A stretch of DNA of 43,594 nucleotides, taken from assembly GCA_016931085.1 (NCBI GenBank), contig JAFGFO010000126.1, positions 1 through 43,594 on the forward strand, read 5' to 3'. The stretch's first letter is position 1. Every line of letters starts with the position of its first letter. Positions 8,901-15,646 of the stretch are shown in pieces. A model generated the notes under the pieces. The model ran no database searches, had not been told where the DNA came from, and saw only the letters and a program-made list of their open reading frames with translations. The position numbers and the translations under genes were made by a program. The stretch comes from Thermoflexales bacterium (lineage in GTDB: Bacteria > Chloroflexota > Anaerolineae > Fen-1058).

Positions 8901-9043
8901 GTCAAGAGGCTGGTCTTGCCCATGCCGCCTTCGCCCTGGATGTTGACAACCTGGAGGAGTTGGGGCGATTCGATGGCCCGGCGGATTTTGTCCAGCTCAG
9001 CCTGGCGGCCCACAAAAATATCCCTGGTAATTGTGTTGTTCAT
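5966..9043 (-). CDS. STAND-type NTPase with C-terminal TPR-like repeats
   Basis: 1025 residues. The N-terminus is typical of STAND/NACHT-type switches: RDIFVGRQAELDKI, Walker A GEGGMGKT (37-44), Walker B AVLLVDTFE (138-146), then a sensor-like FIIAGRRNKEW and GRPLLLTLALDW, and a winged-helix-like region to about residue 380. From about 590 on the sequence consists of alpha-helical repeats with TPR character (LGFIYVRLGKFAVAENMVRRG, LGVLEFLHDRPHRGVPHCQEA). STAND proteins are inactive monomers that oligomerise when the repeat sensor meets a ligand. No catalytic effector domain is visible at either end, so the output must come from a partner. It is the first gene of the unit that continues with the 63-aa peptide and the rSAM maturase. 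A strong SD (AGGGGGAAT) supports the start. Confidence 0.85.
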   Translation of the reverse strand: MNNTITRDIFVGRQAELDKIRRAIESPQLLQVVNIQGEGGMGKTSLLTQVIREYQERPDLYVTDILDFFGTATHTRGGFLAALVEQFPQDFQNYRQARQDYDTVRLAGMPGRVIEECRQKATNAFRDDFASLTRSRRAVLLVDTFEVVQDALGDWMLGLMSEIQAEAETQHSKGVTFIIAGRRNKEWLPELQKRFDGTITPIELAQLDPAAVENLCQRIAEEGDQAVAPDEREKLHLLTEGRPLLLTLALDWRRREGVSAEHLTEITGKHTLAQLQQMPADALGKVRHTFEAELVAKFNQLKPTDRVILLMSHAYKRFDADILAYLDNISKDKAQDLLEEMKWWSFMKYDARTDTYQLHDRMRDMVAEYVWENLDPDGSQRRELSAQMAEYYKRRLEEYDRSIERKIDERGKAARRGDSQAKAAARREEIALRREHNVLAAHYAYYDILADPQEGLLRCNEATPDDIWAFNMVGYALKKRERESALSKLRLQLPEYVTDMEQVRVLTVVDQNRKGALDLLEKLDDPQILSRPELEKNTFQADVKIYQSINISYLPPLADVSQKASPDLYTSVQKWVGDKSPFERAVELTQEAVALLQEKENLPLSELEKIALNSSLARAYSAQAYPLSRLGHLTEAADAHRDCITHASHGQLPETLSHAWNDLGFIYVRLGKFAVAENMVRRGLAIREKLGLIYFVALSHNTLGVLEFLHDRPHRGVPHCQEALSLFEELGDERGIGLANLTLGKNKGRIGEVELDRDAFEAARRCYAKALEVFSTPDASGQLVEPARLAETYEWLGILDSMWGGIFLVEVGTDPDEIAKHLTQADQYFQKAIQGYESAGRKLEQAIALERWARVYRDVAVHTRTSPGDKQEQFELAQARLSEAEAIALKQAPEVELRPLSEGGSSSIPDTRHPEYRLVLGKVERLRGRLAFDQVLEAQADDERQRLLKETASHFTLACAYSEQFSKEASELGTALRQATERLWSLKYPEMGAFLEYVLAIQKDYGLSAYTSLPERIQDVASIEG

Positions 9044-9186
9044 GATTCCCCCTGCTTGTAGAGATAGGCAAGATTTTTACTTATGGAAGGCGACTGCCCT
9101 TTGAGGATCGATCTTCGCTGCTACACATAAACTATGGCTCCAACATGTGAGATTAATCTGTCCCCGACCTGGATCACACATGATAT

Positions 9187-9215
9187 AGTATATGTCAAAC
9201 ACACAGTTAATGCAA
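9187..9215 (-). promoter_or_regulatory. Predicted sigma70 promoter for the STAND NTPase unit
   Basis: Minus-strand TTGCAT (9210-9215), 17 bases, TATACT (9187-9192). A start near 9180 would leave a leader of about 137 bases before the ATG at 9043. This is the best promoter-like match in the 367-base gap 9044-9410, which otherwise holds only the terminator hairpin of the upstream gene and no convincing ORF. Confidence 0.5.
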
Positions 9216-9316
9216 ATAGTCATAAGGCGCTATTTTTCACATGACGACGAGCGCAAGGCATCATGTGGCACACCCCATGGAGTGGCTGCCGGGCGCTCGA
9301 GCGCGACATATACAAG

Positions 9317-9342
9317 CAGGCCGCCCCACTTGGGGCGGCCTG
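9317..9342 (-). terminator. Hairpin terminator of the SWIM/coiled-coil gene pair
   Basis: CAGGCCGCCCC (9317-9327), loop ACTT, GGGGCGGCCTG (9332-9342): an 11-bp GC-rich perfect stem, about 70 bases after the stop of the coiled-coil gene. The downstream U-tract is weak on the minus strand, so efficiency is uncertain. Confidence 0.55.
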
Positions 9343-9410
9343 GTCCGCAAACGCCATCGCCGGCGGTGCGCATTCGGTTGGAATGTCGCAGTTCACCGGG
9401 ATAACGATCT

Positions 9411-10082
9411 CTAGCAGGTGTGCGAGCGATTTTCTCTCTGCCATCTAAGGAACTCGACCAGTTGTGAATGGGTCATGGGGATCGTTACCACGTCCGGTTT
9501 TGGGCCTCGACCATGGGCGGGATGCGCGTGCGTGCGCTGTTTCATGAAGCGAATCCCATAGCCACTCGCGGCCACCATGGCCAGGGAGCTTAGGGCCAGA
9601 ACGGTAGGGATCTGGGCATCTTCTGGCCAGCCTGGCTGATCTGGCGTTGAGGCTTGGACTGCCTGGGCCTGGTATTGCGCCCGCAGCTGCTTGAGCTCAG
9701 CCACAGCCCGCTCTTTTGCCTCACGCTCGGCGTTGAGGGCCTGCTCCAACGCGTCCAAGCCAGCCCGCAAACGTCGAGCCTCGGCCACTGCTTCGTCCTT
9801 CGCAAGAATTGTGGCTGCCAGGGACTGGCGTGTTTCCGCCAGTTGGGTCTGTAATCCTTGAATCTCGGCCACATTCTCTTGATTTTCGATCATCTGCTGG
9901 CCGGTTTTGTGGATCAGAAAGCCCATGCCGGCCGAGATTGAAACCAAGAGCAAAAAAATCAGAAAAAGCACCGTTCCCGGGTTCATTTTTGCACCTCCCG
10001 TTTCACTATTCAAGAGCGAGCCGGCCAAGAGCGCGCCGGCGACCATCGCCTGGTTATCTGACGCCAATACATGGATGTTCAT
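9411..10082 (-). CDS. Membrane protein with long coiled coil
   Basis: 223 residues, no recognised family. Residues 35-58 form a strong transmembrane helix (TVLFLIFLLLVSISAGMGFLI). About 62-140 is an uninterrupted Ala/Glu/Arg-rich coiled coil (EIQGLQTQLAETRQSL... ALEQALNAEREAKERAVAEL). A second hydrophobic helix lies at about 159-180 (IPTVLALSSLAMVAASGYGI), and the C-terminus is basic. The 10082 ATG overlaps the stop of the SWIM-finger gene (ATGA) and has SD GGAGGT. A second in-frame ATG at 9986 (residue 33) has an equally good SD GGGAGGTG, so two forms, with and without a 32-residue N-terminal extension, may be made. It could be a membrane-anchored scaffold or sensor for the neighbouring NTPases; that is inference. 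Confidence 0.7.
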   Translation of the reverse strand: MNIHVLASDNQAMVAGALLAGSLLNSETGGAKMNPGTVLFLIFLLLVSISAGMGFLIHKTGQQMIENQENVAEIQGLQTQLAETRQSLAATILAKDEAVAEARRLRAGLDALEQALNAEREAKERAVAELKQLRAQYQAQAVQASTPDQPGWPEDAQIPTVLALSSLAMVAASGYGIRFMKQRTHAHPAHGRGPKPDVVTIPMTHSQLVEFLRWQRENRSHTC

Positions 10083-10375
10083 AGTGGACCTCCGGCAAGC
10101 TCGCGAGGCCGTTCAGTTGTCTGCGAGCGTTCTGGGTCTTGCGCCAGCATCCACTCTAGTGCGCTCACGTGCCCACAAGACCAATTGCTATTCCGTGCAT
10201 AGAGACATTCGCATTGCCATACACCACCTCCATTGCGCCTCAGGCGATAGCTCCCGTCACCATCTGCACACTCGAACGTTTTGTCATCCACCTTATGGAA
10301 GAATCGTCTGGGTTGCTCGCGATACTGCTGAGCCTTTTGGAACTGACTAGAGTGATCAGAATACATGATTATCAT
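10079..10375 (-). CDS. Small SWIM-type zinc-finger protein
   Basis: 98 residues. The centre has the SWIM pattern C-x-C-x(n)-C-x-H: C55-E-C57, nine residues, C67-G-H69 (QCECLYARNSNWSCGH). SWIM fingers bind DNA or proteins and are usually part of larger proteins such as MuDR transposases, SWI2/SNF2 ATPases or MEKK1. Here the protein is little more than the finger with flanking basic tails. SD GGGAGG lies 6 bases before the ATG at 10375. Its stop overlaps the ATG of the coiled-coil membrane protein by four bases, which predicts stoichiometric coupled synthesis and a joint function. Confidence 0.7.
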   Translation of the reverse strand: MIIMYSDHSSQFQKAQQYREQPRRFFHKVDDKTFECADGDGSYRLRRNGGGVWQCECLYARNSNWSCGHVSALEWMLAQDPERSQTTERPRELAGGPL

Positions 10376-10533
10376 GGGAAGCCTCCCTTCTATGCCTGGT
10401 TCAGTAAAATAGTTTATTGATGGCTACAGTTTATCACCTCAGCCCTTTAAAAACCATAGTTTCAACCCAGTTTTTAGCTCGCAAAACATGCCCTTTCTCT
10501 TTCTGAAGCTTGCGTTCTTCGCGCTCACCCCAC

Positions 10534-10565
10534 AAAAAAAAGAGAGGCTGCCCTTGCCTCTCTTT
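10534..10565 (-). terminator. Rho-independent terminator after the 493-aa NTPase
   Basis: On the minus strand AAAGAGAGGC, loop AAGGGCA, GCCTCTCTTT, merging into a run of eight U. It lies about 27 bases after the stop at 10592. It ends the NTPase transcript, so the SWIM/coiled-coil pair starting at 10375 should have its own promoter in 10376-10533; I see no clear one there. Confidence 0.85.
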
Positions 10566-10591
10566 CACTGTCTGACGCGAACGTGCTGTGC

Positions 10592-12073
10592 TTAGGAACC
10601 CATCAGCTTGTCCAATCTTTCGTCCAGGAGGTGGCAGATCTCGGCGCCTAGCATTTGGCGCAGCTCGACATCACCGGGAATCTTGTCGTCGCCGCAAAAC
10701 TCTTTTTTGAGATTAAAGACCTGATCGACATCCAGTTTATCTGCCTGTACTATTGTGTCGATTTCATCCTCAATGATGGCCCTCGAGACATCCGAAAGGC
10801 ACGCCAGGTGATAAAGCCTTTCCAAGATGAACAAGCTGCCTTGAGCCGGCGATTCCGTGATCATCCGGCCGTACATGCCCGCGGCCTCTTCGTGACGAGC
10901 TCTAAAGCCTTGCGGATCTCGCACTTTCAGATTATAAGACATCATGTGACGCACGACGTTGTCGAGAACGTGTGCCCTGGCCACGCGAGTCCATTCAACG
11001 AGTTTCGAATCTACCAGGTCACCCAATACCCTGAGATAAAAGGCCGTGGATTCTTGGGCGTATTTTTCGTCGACAAAGCGGGCCGCGAAGCGCTTGAGAG
11101 ACATCGGATTGAACTTGCGCAGGATGCAAACGGCTTCCAAGAGCTTTTGCTGTTCGTCGTTCAAGCCTTGCATAAATCTGTTTTGCACAATAGCCGCGTC
11201 GAGAACCTGGGCGATCTCTTCCGTCTTGCGTTCAAACACATCGCTCATGGGTAAGCGATCTTGTTCGGTAATGAGTCGCGCACATTCGTAGACGGCTTCT
11301 ATGGTCAAGGGATGGCCACCAGAGAAATCCTCGACCGGCTCGAGCAACAAACCATTTCCCCGCGTCTTTATCTTTTCTTCTATCTCGTCCCTGGTAAACG
11401 GCTCTAATTGACAAGGCAAGCATCGCTTGTGGACTTTGAGATCCTTTAACTCAAAACGTCCCCTGGCGGCAAAAATAAAAAGAATATCCGGGCGAAGAAC
11501 GAGGGGCTTGACGAGCCAATCGATGAGATCGTCCAACATCTGCTTGGAGAGTCGCTCTGCACTATCAAACAAAAGCACTGGCACTATTCGCTTGTCACAC
11601 AATTTACCAAGAATGTCAACTAATTCATCAAACTTGTCCTGGACTTGCAAAGTAGAAAGATTGGTAGGTGAAACTTGAGCGAGTCTTGTCAACTGTTGAT
11701 CTATTCCCAACTCGACTGCCGCGCGCCCCAAGCCTGACTCCAATCCTTTCACGATCGCGATGATGATAGACAAGAGTCCGCCTGGTTCACTGTAGGTATC
11801 AGCCTTGACAACCACGCTGAGAGAGGCATTGCCCGTTTCGCGCCACCTATTGGCCGAAAAGGCATACAAGACACCCAAATGCTCTATCAACCAGCTTTTA
11901 CCTATGCCGTGCACGCCATACAGGATCAAAAGCGGCGTTAAAAGCGTCTTGGCCCAAGCCTCCTCCAACATCTTGTGGACGATGCCACTCTCTTTCTTCC
12001 TGCCCACAAAGTCTTGGGTGCGATAGACGATTTGGCTCAAGCGAGCGTTGAGTGATTCAAGTATGGTTTCCAT
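10592..12073 (-). CDS. STAND/AAA-like P-loop NTPase, 493 aa
   Basis: Walker A is GVHGIGKS (53-60), followed by a long alpha/beta domain with Walker B VPVLLFDSAE, a sensor strand DILFIFAARGRF and a GHPLTIEAVYECARL motif of the kind found after the nucleotide domain in STAND and archaeal-type ATPases. The C-terminal ~200 residues are helical and probably winged-helix plus arm; no catalytic effector is seen. An in-frame ATG at 12115 exists, but the one at 12073 has SD GGGAGGT and starts just before the QDFVGRKKE motif, so it is preferred. The gene follows the EAD-NTPase gene by 56 bases and ends at a strong terminator, so these two probably form one operon. Confidence 0.8.
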   Translation of the reverse strand: METILESLNARLSQIVYRTQDFVGRKKESGIVHKMLEEAWAKTLLTPLLILYGVHGIGKSWLIEHLGVLYAFSANRWRETGNASLSVVVKADTYSEPGGLLSIIIAIVKGLESGLGRAAVELGIDQQLTRLAQVSPTNLSTLQVQDKFDELVDILGKLCDKRIVPVLLFDSAERLSKQMLDDLIDWLVKPLVLRPDILFIFAARGRFELKDLKVHKRCLPCQLEPFTRDEIEEKIKTRGNGLLLEPVEDFSGGHPLTIEAVYECARLITEQDRLPMSDVFERKTEEIAQVLDAAIVQNRFMQGLNDEQQKLLEAVCILRKFNPMSLKRFAARFVDEKYAQESTAFYLRVLGDLVDSKLVEWTRVARAHVLDNVVRHMMSYNLKVRDPQGFRARHEEAAGMYGRMITESPAQGSLFILERLYHLACLSDVSRAIIEDEIDTIVQADKLDVDQVFNLKKEFCGDDKIPGDVELRQMLGAEICHLLDERLDKLMGS

Positions 12074-12129
12074 TGCAACCTCCCGGTGAATTGAGTTTAT
12101 CGGATAAAAGATCAAACAGCTTCAAGGGG

Positions 12130-13689
12130 TCAAACTGGGGGGCTTAGCCTAAGGCGTGTAAATCGCCCGAGCGCACCCCTAAAGTCTTGCTCTGACAACA
12201 AGTGATCCGAGTCGCCCCAGTTGTGCACGTGCTCATCCAGCAACAGCCGTCCCAGGCGCACCAGTTCTCGTGGCGTAGACACGGCTCGTACGAGTCTGTC
12301 ATCCAGGTCTGAAAACGAAGGCTCTGCAATAGGCGTCAGGCTGTCGTATTTATCGCCGCTGGCTACTTTCAGGCGTAATCTGTAAAGCTCTTCGAGCTGT
12401 GTGGTTTGCCAGGAGAGTTCGGGCAACCATTGGATAGATCCGGCTTGAATGGCCCAACATCCCGCCAGGGCATCGCCCAAGCCAACGGGCAGGAAGAATT
12501 TAAAATGGATGTTTTCAAGGTTATCAAACAAGGTGCGCGCGTTCAGCAACGGCACTAACAGCCGGCTGATGTCTCCTGACGATTCCCTGAAGCCATCAAG
12601 ACTATCGTAGAGGACAACGCTTTTTTCAAAGCCAAACCAGCCCAGGATTTCTCTAAAGTCATTGAGCAAGCGGCTTGGGTCGCTGGCCAGGCGTGGCAGG
12701 CTTGTGTCTCGATCGAGAGACAACACATCCAAGGCAAACCGAATCAGAGCATCCTGTCCCTCCAAGCCGCGTACGCGCAGCTCGCCCACAGAGGGCAGGT
12801 CCCGATTGACCAGGCCATCATCCAGCCACTTTTGCCGGTCGCCAGCTTCTACATAGTCATAGACGTAACGCAAGAGGCGCTTCTGCCGGATTTCACTCAA
12901 CTCGCAGTAAATCTCTGTAAACAGCCGCTTTTTCTCCAGGCACATGAGTCTGAACAACGTGCTCGCGCCAGACCGGAGAACTTGCTGGATGTGTCTCTCC
13001 AGCAAGTCCATCCCACTGCTGATCGTGGACGACACGCTTCGGCACTCGTCAAGCAACTGGCTTGGGATGGTCGCCTGCCACGCGGCGTTGGGACGGAGGC
13101 GGTGAACAATCTTAACCAGTTCAGCGACGCTTTTATGCCGCTCAAAGTAAGCGATTAACTCTCGCGCTTTATCGTCTCTGTTCTCCCCGGCCAGGCTATC
13201 GTAATCCACACCCGTGTCAAAACAAAGACTCCGGAGTTCTCCGCCGTTGAAATGGGTGATGACTATCTGGCGCAACTTGGGGATATCTACTTGCGCGGGC
13301 GGCTCGTGCTCTAACGCAGCATTGGATAGTTGAGCGACCATCTCGTGAAAATCAGTTACCTTGAGAACGAACACCTTGCTGGCATCCACCCCATCGAGGA
13401 ACCTTTCCCTAAAACTCGTCTTCCCGCTGCCACTTGTACCGCTCAGAATGACGTGGCGCTCGAGCATCAGAGCCTCAAAAGAGGGAAAAGATAAAAAACA
13501 GTCCTTTAGCAGCGGGTCGGATTCTGCCCGTTCGCTTTCAAAGGGAAAGGGATGAAGGTCAGCGAAACCTCGCTCCTTCAACCACCTCACCACAGCCTCA
13601 TCTTTGGTTAAAGGCTTGCTTGGTGTGTAATCGCGCCTTCCATCTGAAAGGTCATATGCGGAACACTCTTTGCCATGACGTAAACCCAC
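12130..13689 (-). CDS. P-loop NTPase with an EAD (death-domain-like) insert
   Basis: 519 residues from a GTG start. Walker A GTSGSGKT (84-91) and Walker B SVVLYDSLDG (about 350-360) are separated by ~260 residues. Inside that gap, residues ~134-200 match the effector-associated-domain pattern of bacterial immune proteins (LRQIVITHFNGGELRSLCFD, then GVDYDSLAG... KARELIAYFERH). EADs act as homotypic adaptors between sensors and effectors such as TIR, trypsin or caspase proteins. The N-terminus (WLKERGF---PF) and the C-terminal half (HFKFFLP..., DKYDSL, TPRELVRLGRLLLDEH) are shared with the 512-aa wHTH NTPase upstream, so the two are paralogues. SD GGAGG is 13 bases from the GTG, so the start is not certain. 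Confidence 0.75.
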   Translation of the reverse strand: MGLRHGKECSAYDLSDGRRDYTPSKPLTKDEAVVRWLKERGFADLHPFPFESERAESDPLLKDCFLSFPSFEALMLERHVILSGTSGSGKTSFRERFLDGVDASKVFVLKVTDFHEMVAQLSNAALEHEPPAQVDIPKLRQIVITHFNGGELRSLCFDTGVDYDSLAGENRDDKARELIAYFERHKSVAELVKIVHRLRPNAAWQATIPSQLLDECRSVSSTISSGMDLLERHIQQVLRSGASTLFRLMCLEKKRLFTEIYCELSEIRQKRLLRYVYDYVEAGDRQKWLDDGLVNRDLPSVGELRVRGLEGQDALIRFALDVLSLDRDTSLPRLASDPSRLLNDFREILGWFGFEKSVVLYDSLDGFRESSGDISRLLVPLLNARTLFDNLENIHFKFFLPVGLGDALAGCWAIQAGSIQWLPELSWQTTQLEELYRLRLKVASGDKYDSLTPIAEPSFSDLDDRLVRAVSTPRELVRLGRLLLDEHVHNWGDSDHLLSEQDFRGALGRFTRLRLSPPV

Positions 13690-13749
13690 GAGTCTTTGCT
13701 TCCCTCCGATACCGAGCTAATCAGGCGTTTCTAGATTAAACACAAACCC

Positions 13750-13780
13750 CCAGGCCGGTATGATAGCGCGCCGGTCCTGG
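13750..13780 (-). other. Leader hairpin upstream of the EAD-NTPase
   Basis: CCAGGCCGG (13750-13758) pairs with CCGGTCCTGG (13771-13780) with one bulge. On the minus strand it is followed by GGGTTTGTGTTT, a U-rich stretch. It may be an attenuator in the EAD-NTPase leader or a terminator for the upstream wHTH-NTPase gene. Confidence 0.35.
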
Positions 13781-13821
13781 CCCCATCACAAACCTATCCT
13801 ACTGTCAAAGCGGGCAAAGTC

Positions 13822-13858
13822 TAGACATATTCTATCATACAGTATAAAAAGAGGGCAA
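13822..13858 (-). promoter_or_regulatory. Possible promoter of the EAD-NTPase / 493-aa NTPase operon
   Basis: Minus-strand TTGCCC is followed after 18 bases by TAGAAT in an AT-rich, partly palindromic stretch (TATACTGTATGATAGAATAT). It is the best candidate in the 353-base gap 13690-14042 and lies between the decamer array and the gene. The -35 match is poor. Confidence 0.3.
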
Positions 13859-13903
13859 GCCGCACAGGTCCCAATGACTGATTTTACCTGACGATTTTAT
13901 GGC

Positions 13904-14005
13904 CCAATCTTGCGGAACCCTTCTTTTGCCTTGCGATTTCCTGTCATAATTTGCTAAATCTTGCAAATAAGCCCTTCAATCTTGCGTATCCTTTCTCAGT
14001 CTTGT
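13904..14005 (-). promoter_or_regulatory. Array of phased direct repeats (consensus GCAAGATTGA)
   Basis: Read on the minus strand, decamers lie at 13996-14005 (ACAAGACTGA), 13976-13985 (GCAAGATTGA), 13955-13964 (GCAAGATTTA), 13925-13934 (GCAAGGCAAA) and 13904-13913 (GCAAGATTGG). Offsets are 20, 21, 30 and 21 bases, close to multiples of a helical turn; a weaker GCAAATTATG fills the 10-base slot after 13955. Phased direct repeats are the usual target of OmpR/PhoB-type winged helices, and the gene just upstream encodes an NTPase with such a domain. Confidence 0.55.
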
Positions 14006-14042
14006 GCAGGGTTGCCCCTACATTTTGAAAAGATACTGCCAA

Positions 14043-15581
14043 TCAGCCTACGTTTTGCAATCTATATCCCAGTCCCCGTTCGGTGATCAGGTACTCGGGG
14101 TTCTTTGGGTCTCTTTCCATTCTCCGCCTTATCCGCCACATCAAACTGTCAATAGCAACTTGATCTTTAGAGCCTTCTGCCGTCGGGTAAAGTAGCCTGG
14201 CGATGTCGTTTTTGCTTTTGACCTCGGCCTTGGCCTCGTACAGATAACGCACGACGGCAAATTGCTGTGGAGCCAGTTCTACCGGCCTGTGGCCTATCAG
14301 GACGATATTTTTGTCCAGGTCGAGGCGCAGCGGCGGCACAGCACGGCCATATTCTTGTATATCTGAGCGTTCCAGCACGGCGAGCAGGTCTTGATAGGTG
14401 ATCGCCGATTCCCGATCGCCACCTTCCCGGTCCTGGGCGCACACTTTTTGCTCGATCAAGTCGCGCCCGAGTGCCATCAGCCGGCGCGGAGAGCCGACCG
14501 CATACTCGACAATCCGTGTATCTATTTCGGCGTTGATGTCAGCTTCTGCCAAAGCACCCAGGCTGTCGTACTTGTCTTCGCTAAAGTACTTGAGCCTGGC
14601 GCCCAAGATAGCCTGTAAATCTTGGCTACTCCAGGCCAGTTTATGCGCTCGGAACCTCCCTTTGCGAAGCACCGTATCAAATTCTGCCTCTATATCGGCG
14701 GGCAGAAAGAATTTAAACGCTACACGCGGCATTTCGGTAATGGTGGTATTATGAGTCAACGGCCGGATATAATTTGCCAGCGTAGATGGGGAATCCCAGG
14801 TCTCTGGCAGTTCATCGATGCCATCCACCAGGACATACACGGCTTGACAGTGACTTGCAGCCGCCAGAGAAACGAAATCGCTCCATAACTGCACGGCCGA
14901 TGTGGTCTTGAAAGCAGGGTTGGGAGCCATTTCCACCAGCCTGGCCAGCATTTGCCCGCGCGGCTGCTCGAGCAAGTCATCGCTCAGCAAGTTGTGTATA
15001 TCCCGCTTCTCCAAGGCTTGTAGAATATGCTGGGAAGATACAGCCGGAGTAATGGCTCCCCAGTCCCGGAGCAGTTTGAGCAGCAGCAAAGGCGACCAGG
15101 CGGCCGCCCCATAGTTTGCCAAAAACCAAGCCAGGGTTTCCCGGTCTTCCGGCAGCATTTCGAGGAAAATGCGCGGCTTTTGAAAAAGCACCTGTAAAAG
15201 CTGCCGCACGCCCAGGGTCACGATCTGCTGGATATGATGCTCGAGCCTGACTTGCTGGATATCGCCGCCGGCCTGCTCGATGGTCTCCGTAAAGCGAACA
15301 TAAGGCACGGCCAAAATATCGCTGGAGCGGTCGAGAGGCTGGCACGTTTTTTCGATCATCACTCTTTGGGCGGTCTTTCCACTGCCGCGCTCGGCAAAGA
15401 CAAAACACGTCTGCGGCGCGCGGCTGGTTCCCTTGATCGCGTCGTGAAAACGGTCAAAAAAGTACTTGGGCAGGCCACTCTCTTGGCTGGCCTCACACTG
15501 CGTAAAGGGATTGGCCGTGAATCCATAAGGCTCTAGCCAAGCCATGGCCCGGTCTTGGTATACAGACTGTTCGATCATCAT
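14043..15581 (-). CDS. P-loop NTPase fused to an OmpR/PhoB-type winged helix
   Basis: 512 residues. Walker A AERGSGKT (63-70) and Walker B AVYVLVDGIDE (247-257) frame a helical insert; then come VAFKFFLPADI, DKYDSLGALAE and SPRRLMALGRDLIEQK, shared with the EAD-NTPase. From about 415 the C-terminus is a Trans_reg_C winged helix: ELAPQQFAVVRYLYEAK, NDIARLLYP, SLMWRIRRRME and ITERGLGYRL. Such domains usually sit behind a receiver domain; here an NTPase switch replaces it, suggesting an ATP-dependent, ligand-sensing transcription factor. The phased decamer array begins 38 bases downstream of its stop. SD AAGGAG is 6 bases before the ATG at 15581. It lies 65 bases after holB and may be read through from it. 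Confidence 0.85.
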   Translation of the reverse strand: MMIEQSVYQDRAMAWLEPYGFTANPFTQCEASQESGLPKYFFDRFHDAIKGTSRAPQTCFVFAERGSGKTAQRVMIEKTCQPLDRSSDILAVPYVRFTETIEQAGGDIQQVRLEHHIQQIVTLGVRQLLQVLFQKPRIFLEMLPEDRETLAWFLANYGAAAWSPLLLLKLLRDWGAITPAVSSQHILQALEKRDIHNLLSDDLLEQPRGQMLARLVEMAPNPAFKTTSAVQLWSDFVSLAAASHCQAVYVLVDGIDELPETWDSPSTLANYIRPLTHNTTITEMPRVAFKFFLPADIEAEFDTVLRKGRFRAHKLAWSSQDLQAILGARLKYFSEDKYDSLGALAEADINAEIDTRIVEYAVGSPRRLMALGRDLIEQKVCAQDREGGDRESAITYQDLLAVLERSDIQEYGRAVPPLRLDLDKNIVLIGHRPVELAPQQFAVVRYLYEAKAEVKSKNDIARLLYPTAEGSKDQVAIDSLMWRIRRRMERDPKNPEYLITERGLGYRLQNVG

Positions 15582-15646
15582 TGCAAGCTCCTTGGGGGGG
15601 CTTTCTAGTCTCTAGGCTCGGTTGGGTTCTGGCACACGCGCACGAC

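Noticed and set aside
9192..9444. Short ORFs of 70 and 74 codons in the 9044-9410 gap
   Set aside because: No SD, overlap with a promoter, a terminator hairpin and each other, and no recognisable protein features.
13904..14005. Phased repeats as a CRISPR array
   Set aside because: Repeats are only ten bases with 10-20-base gaps and no cas genes; operator array fits better.
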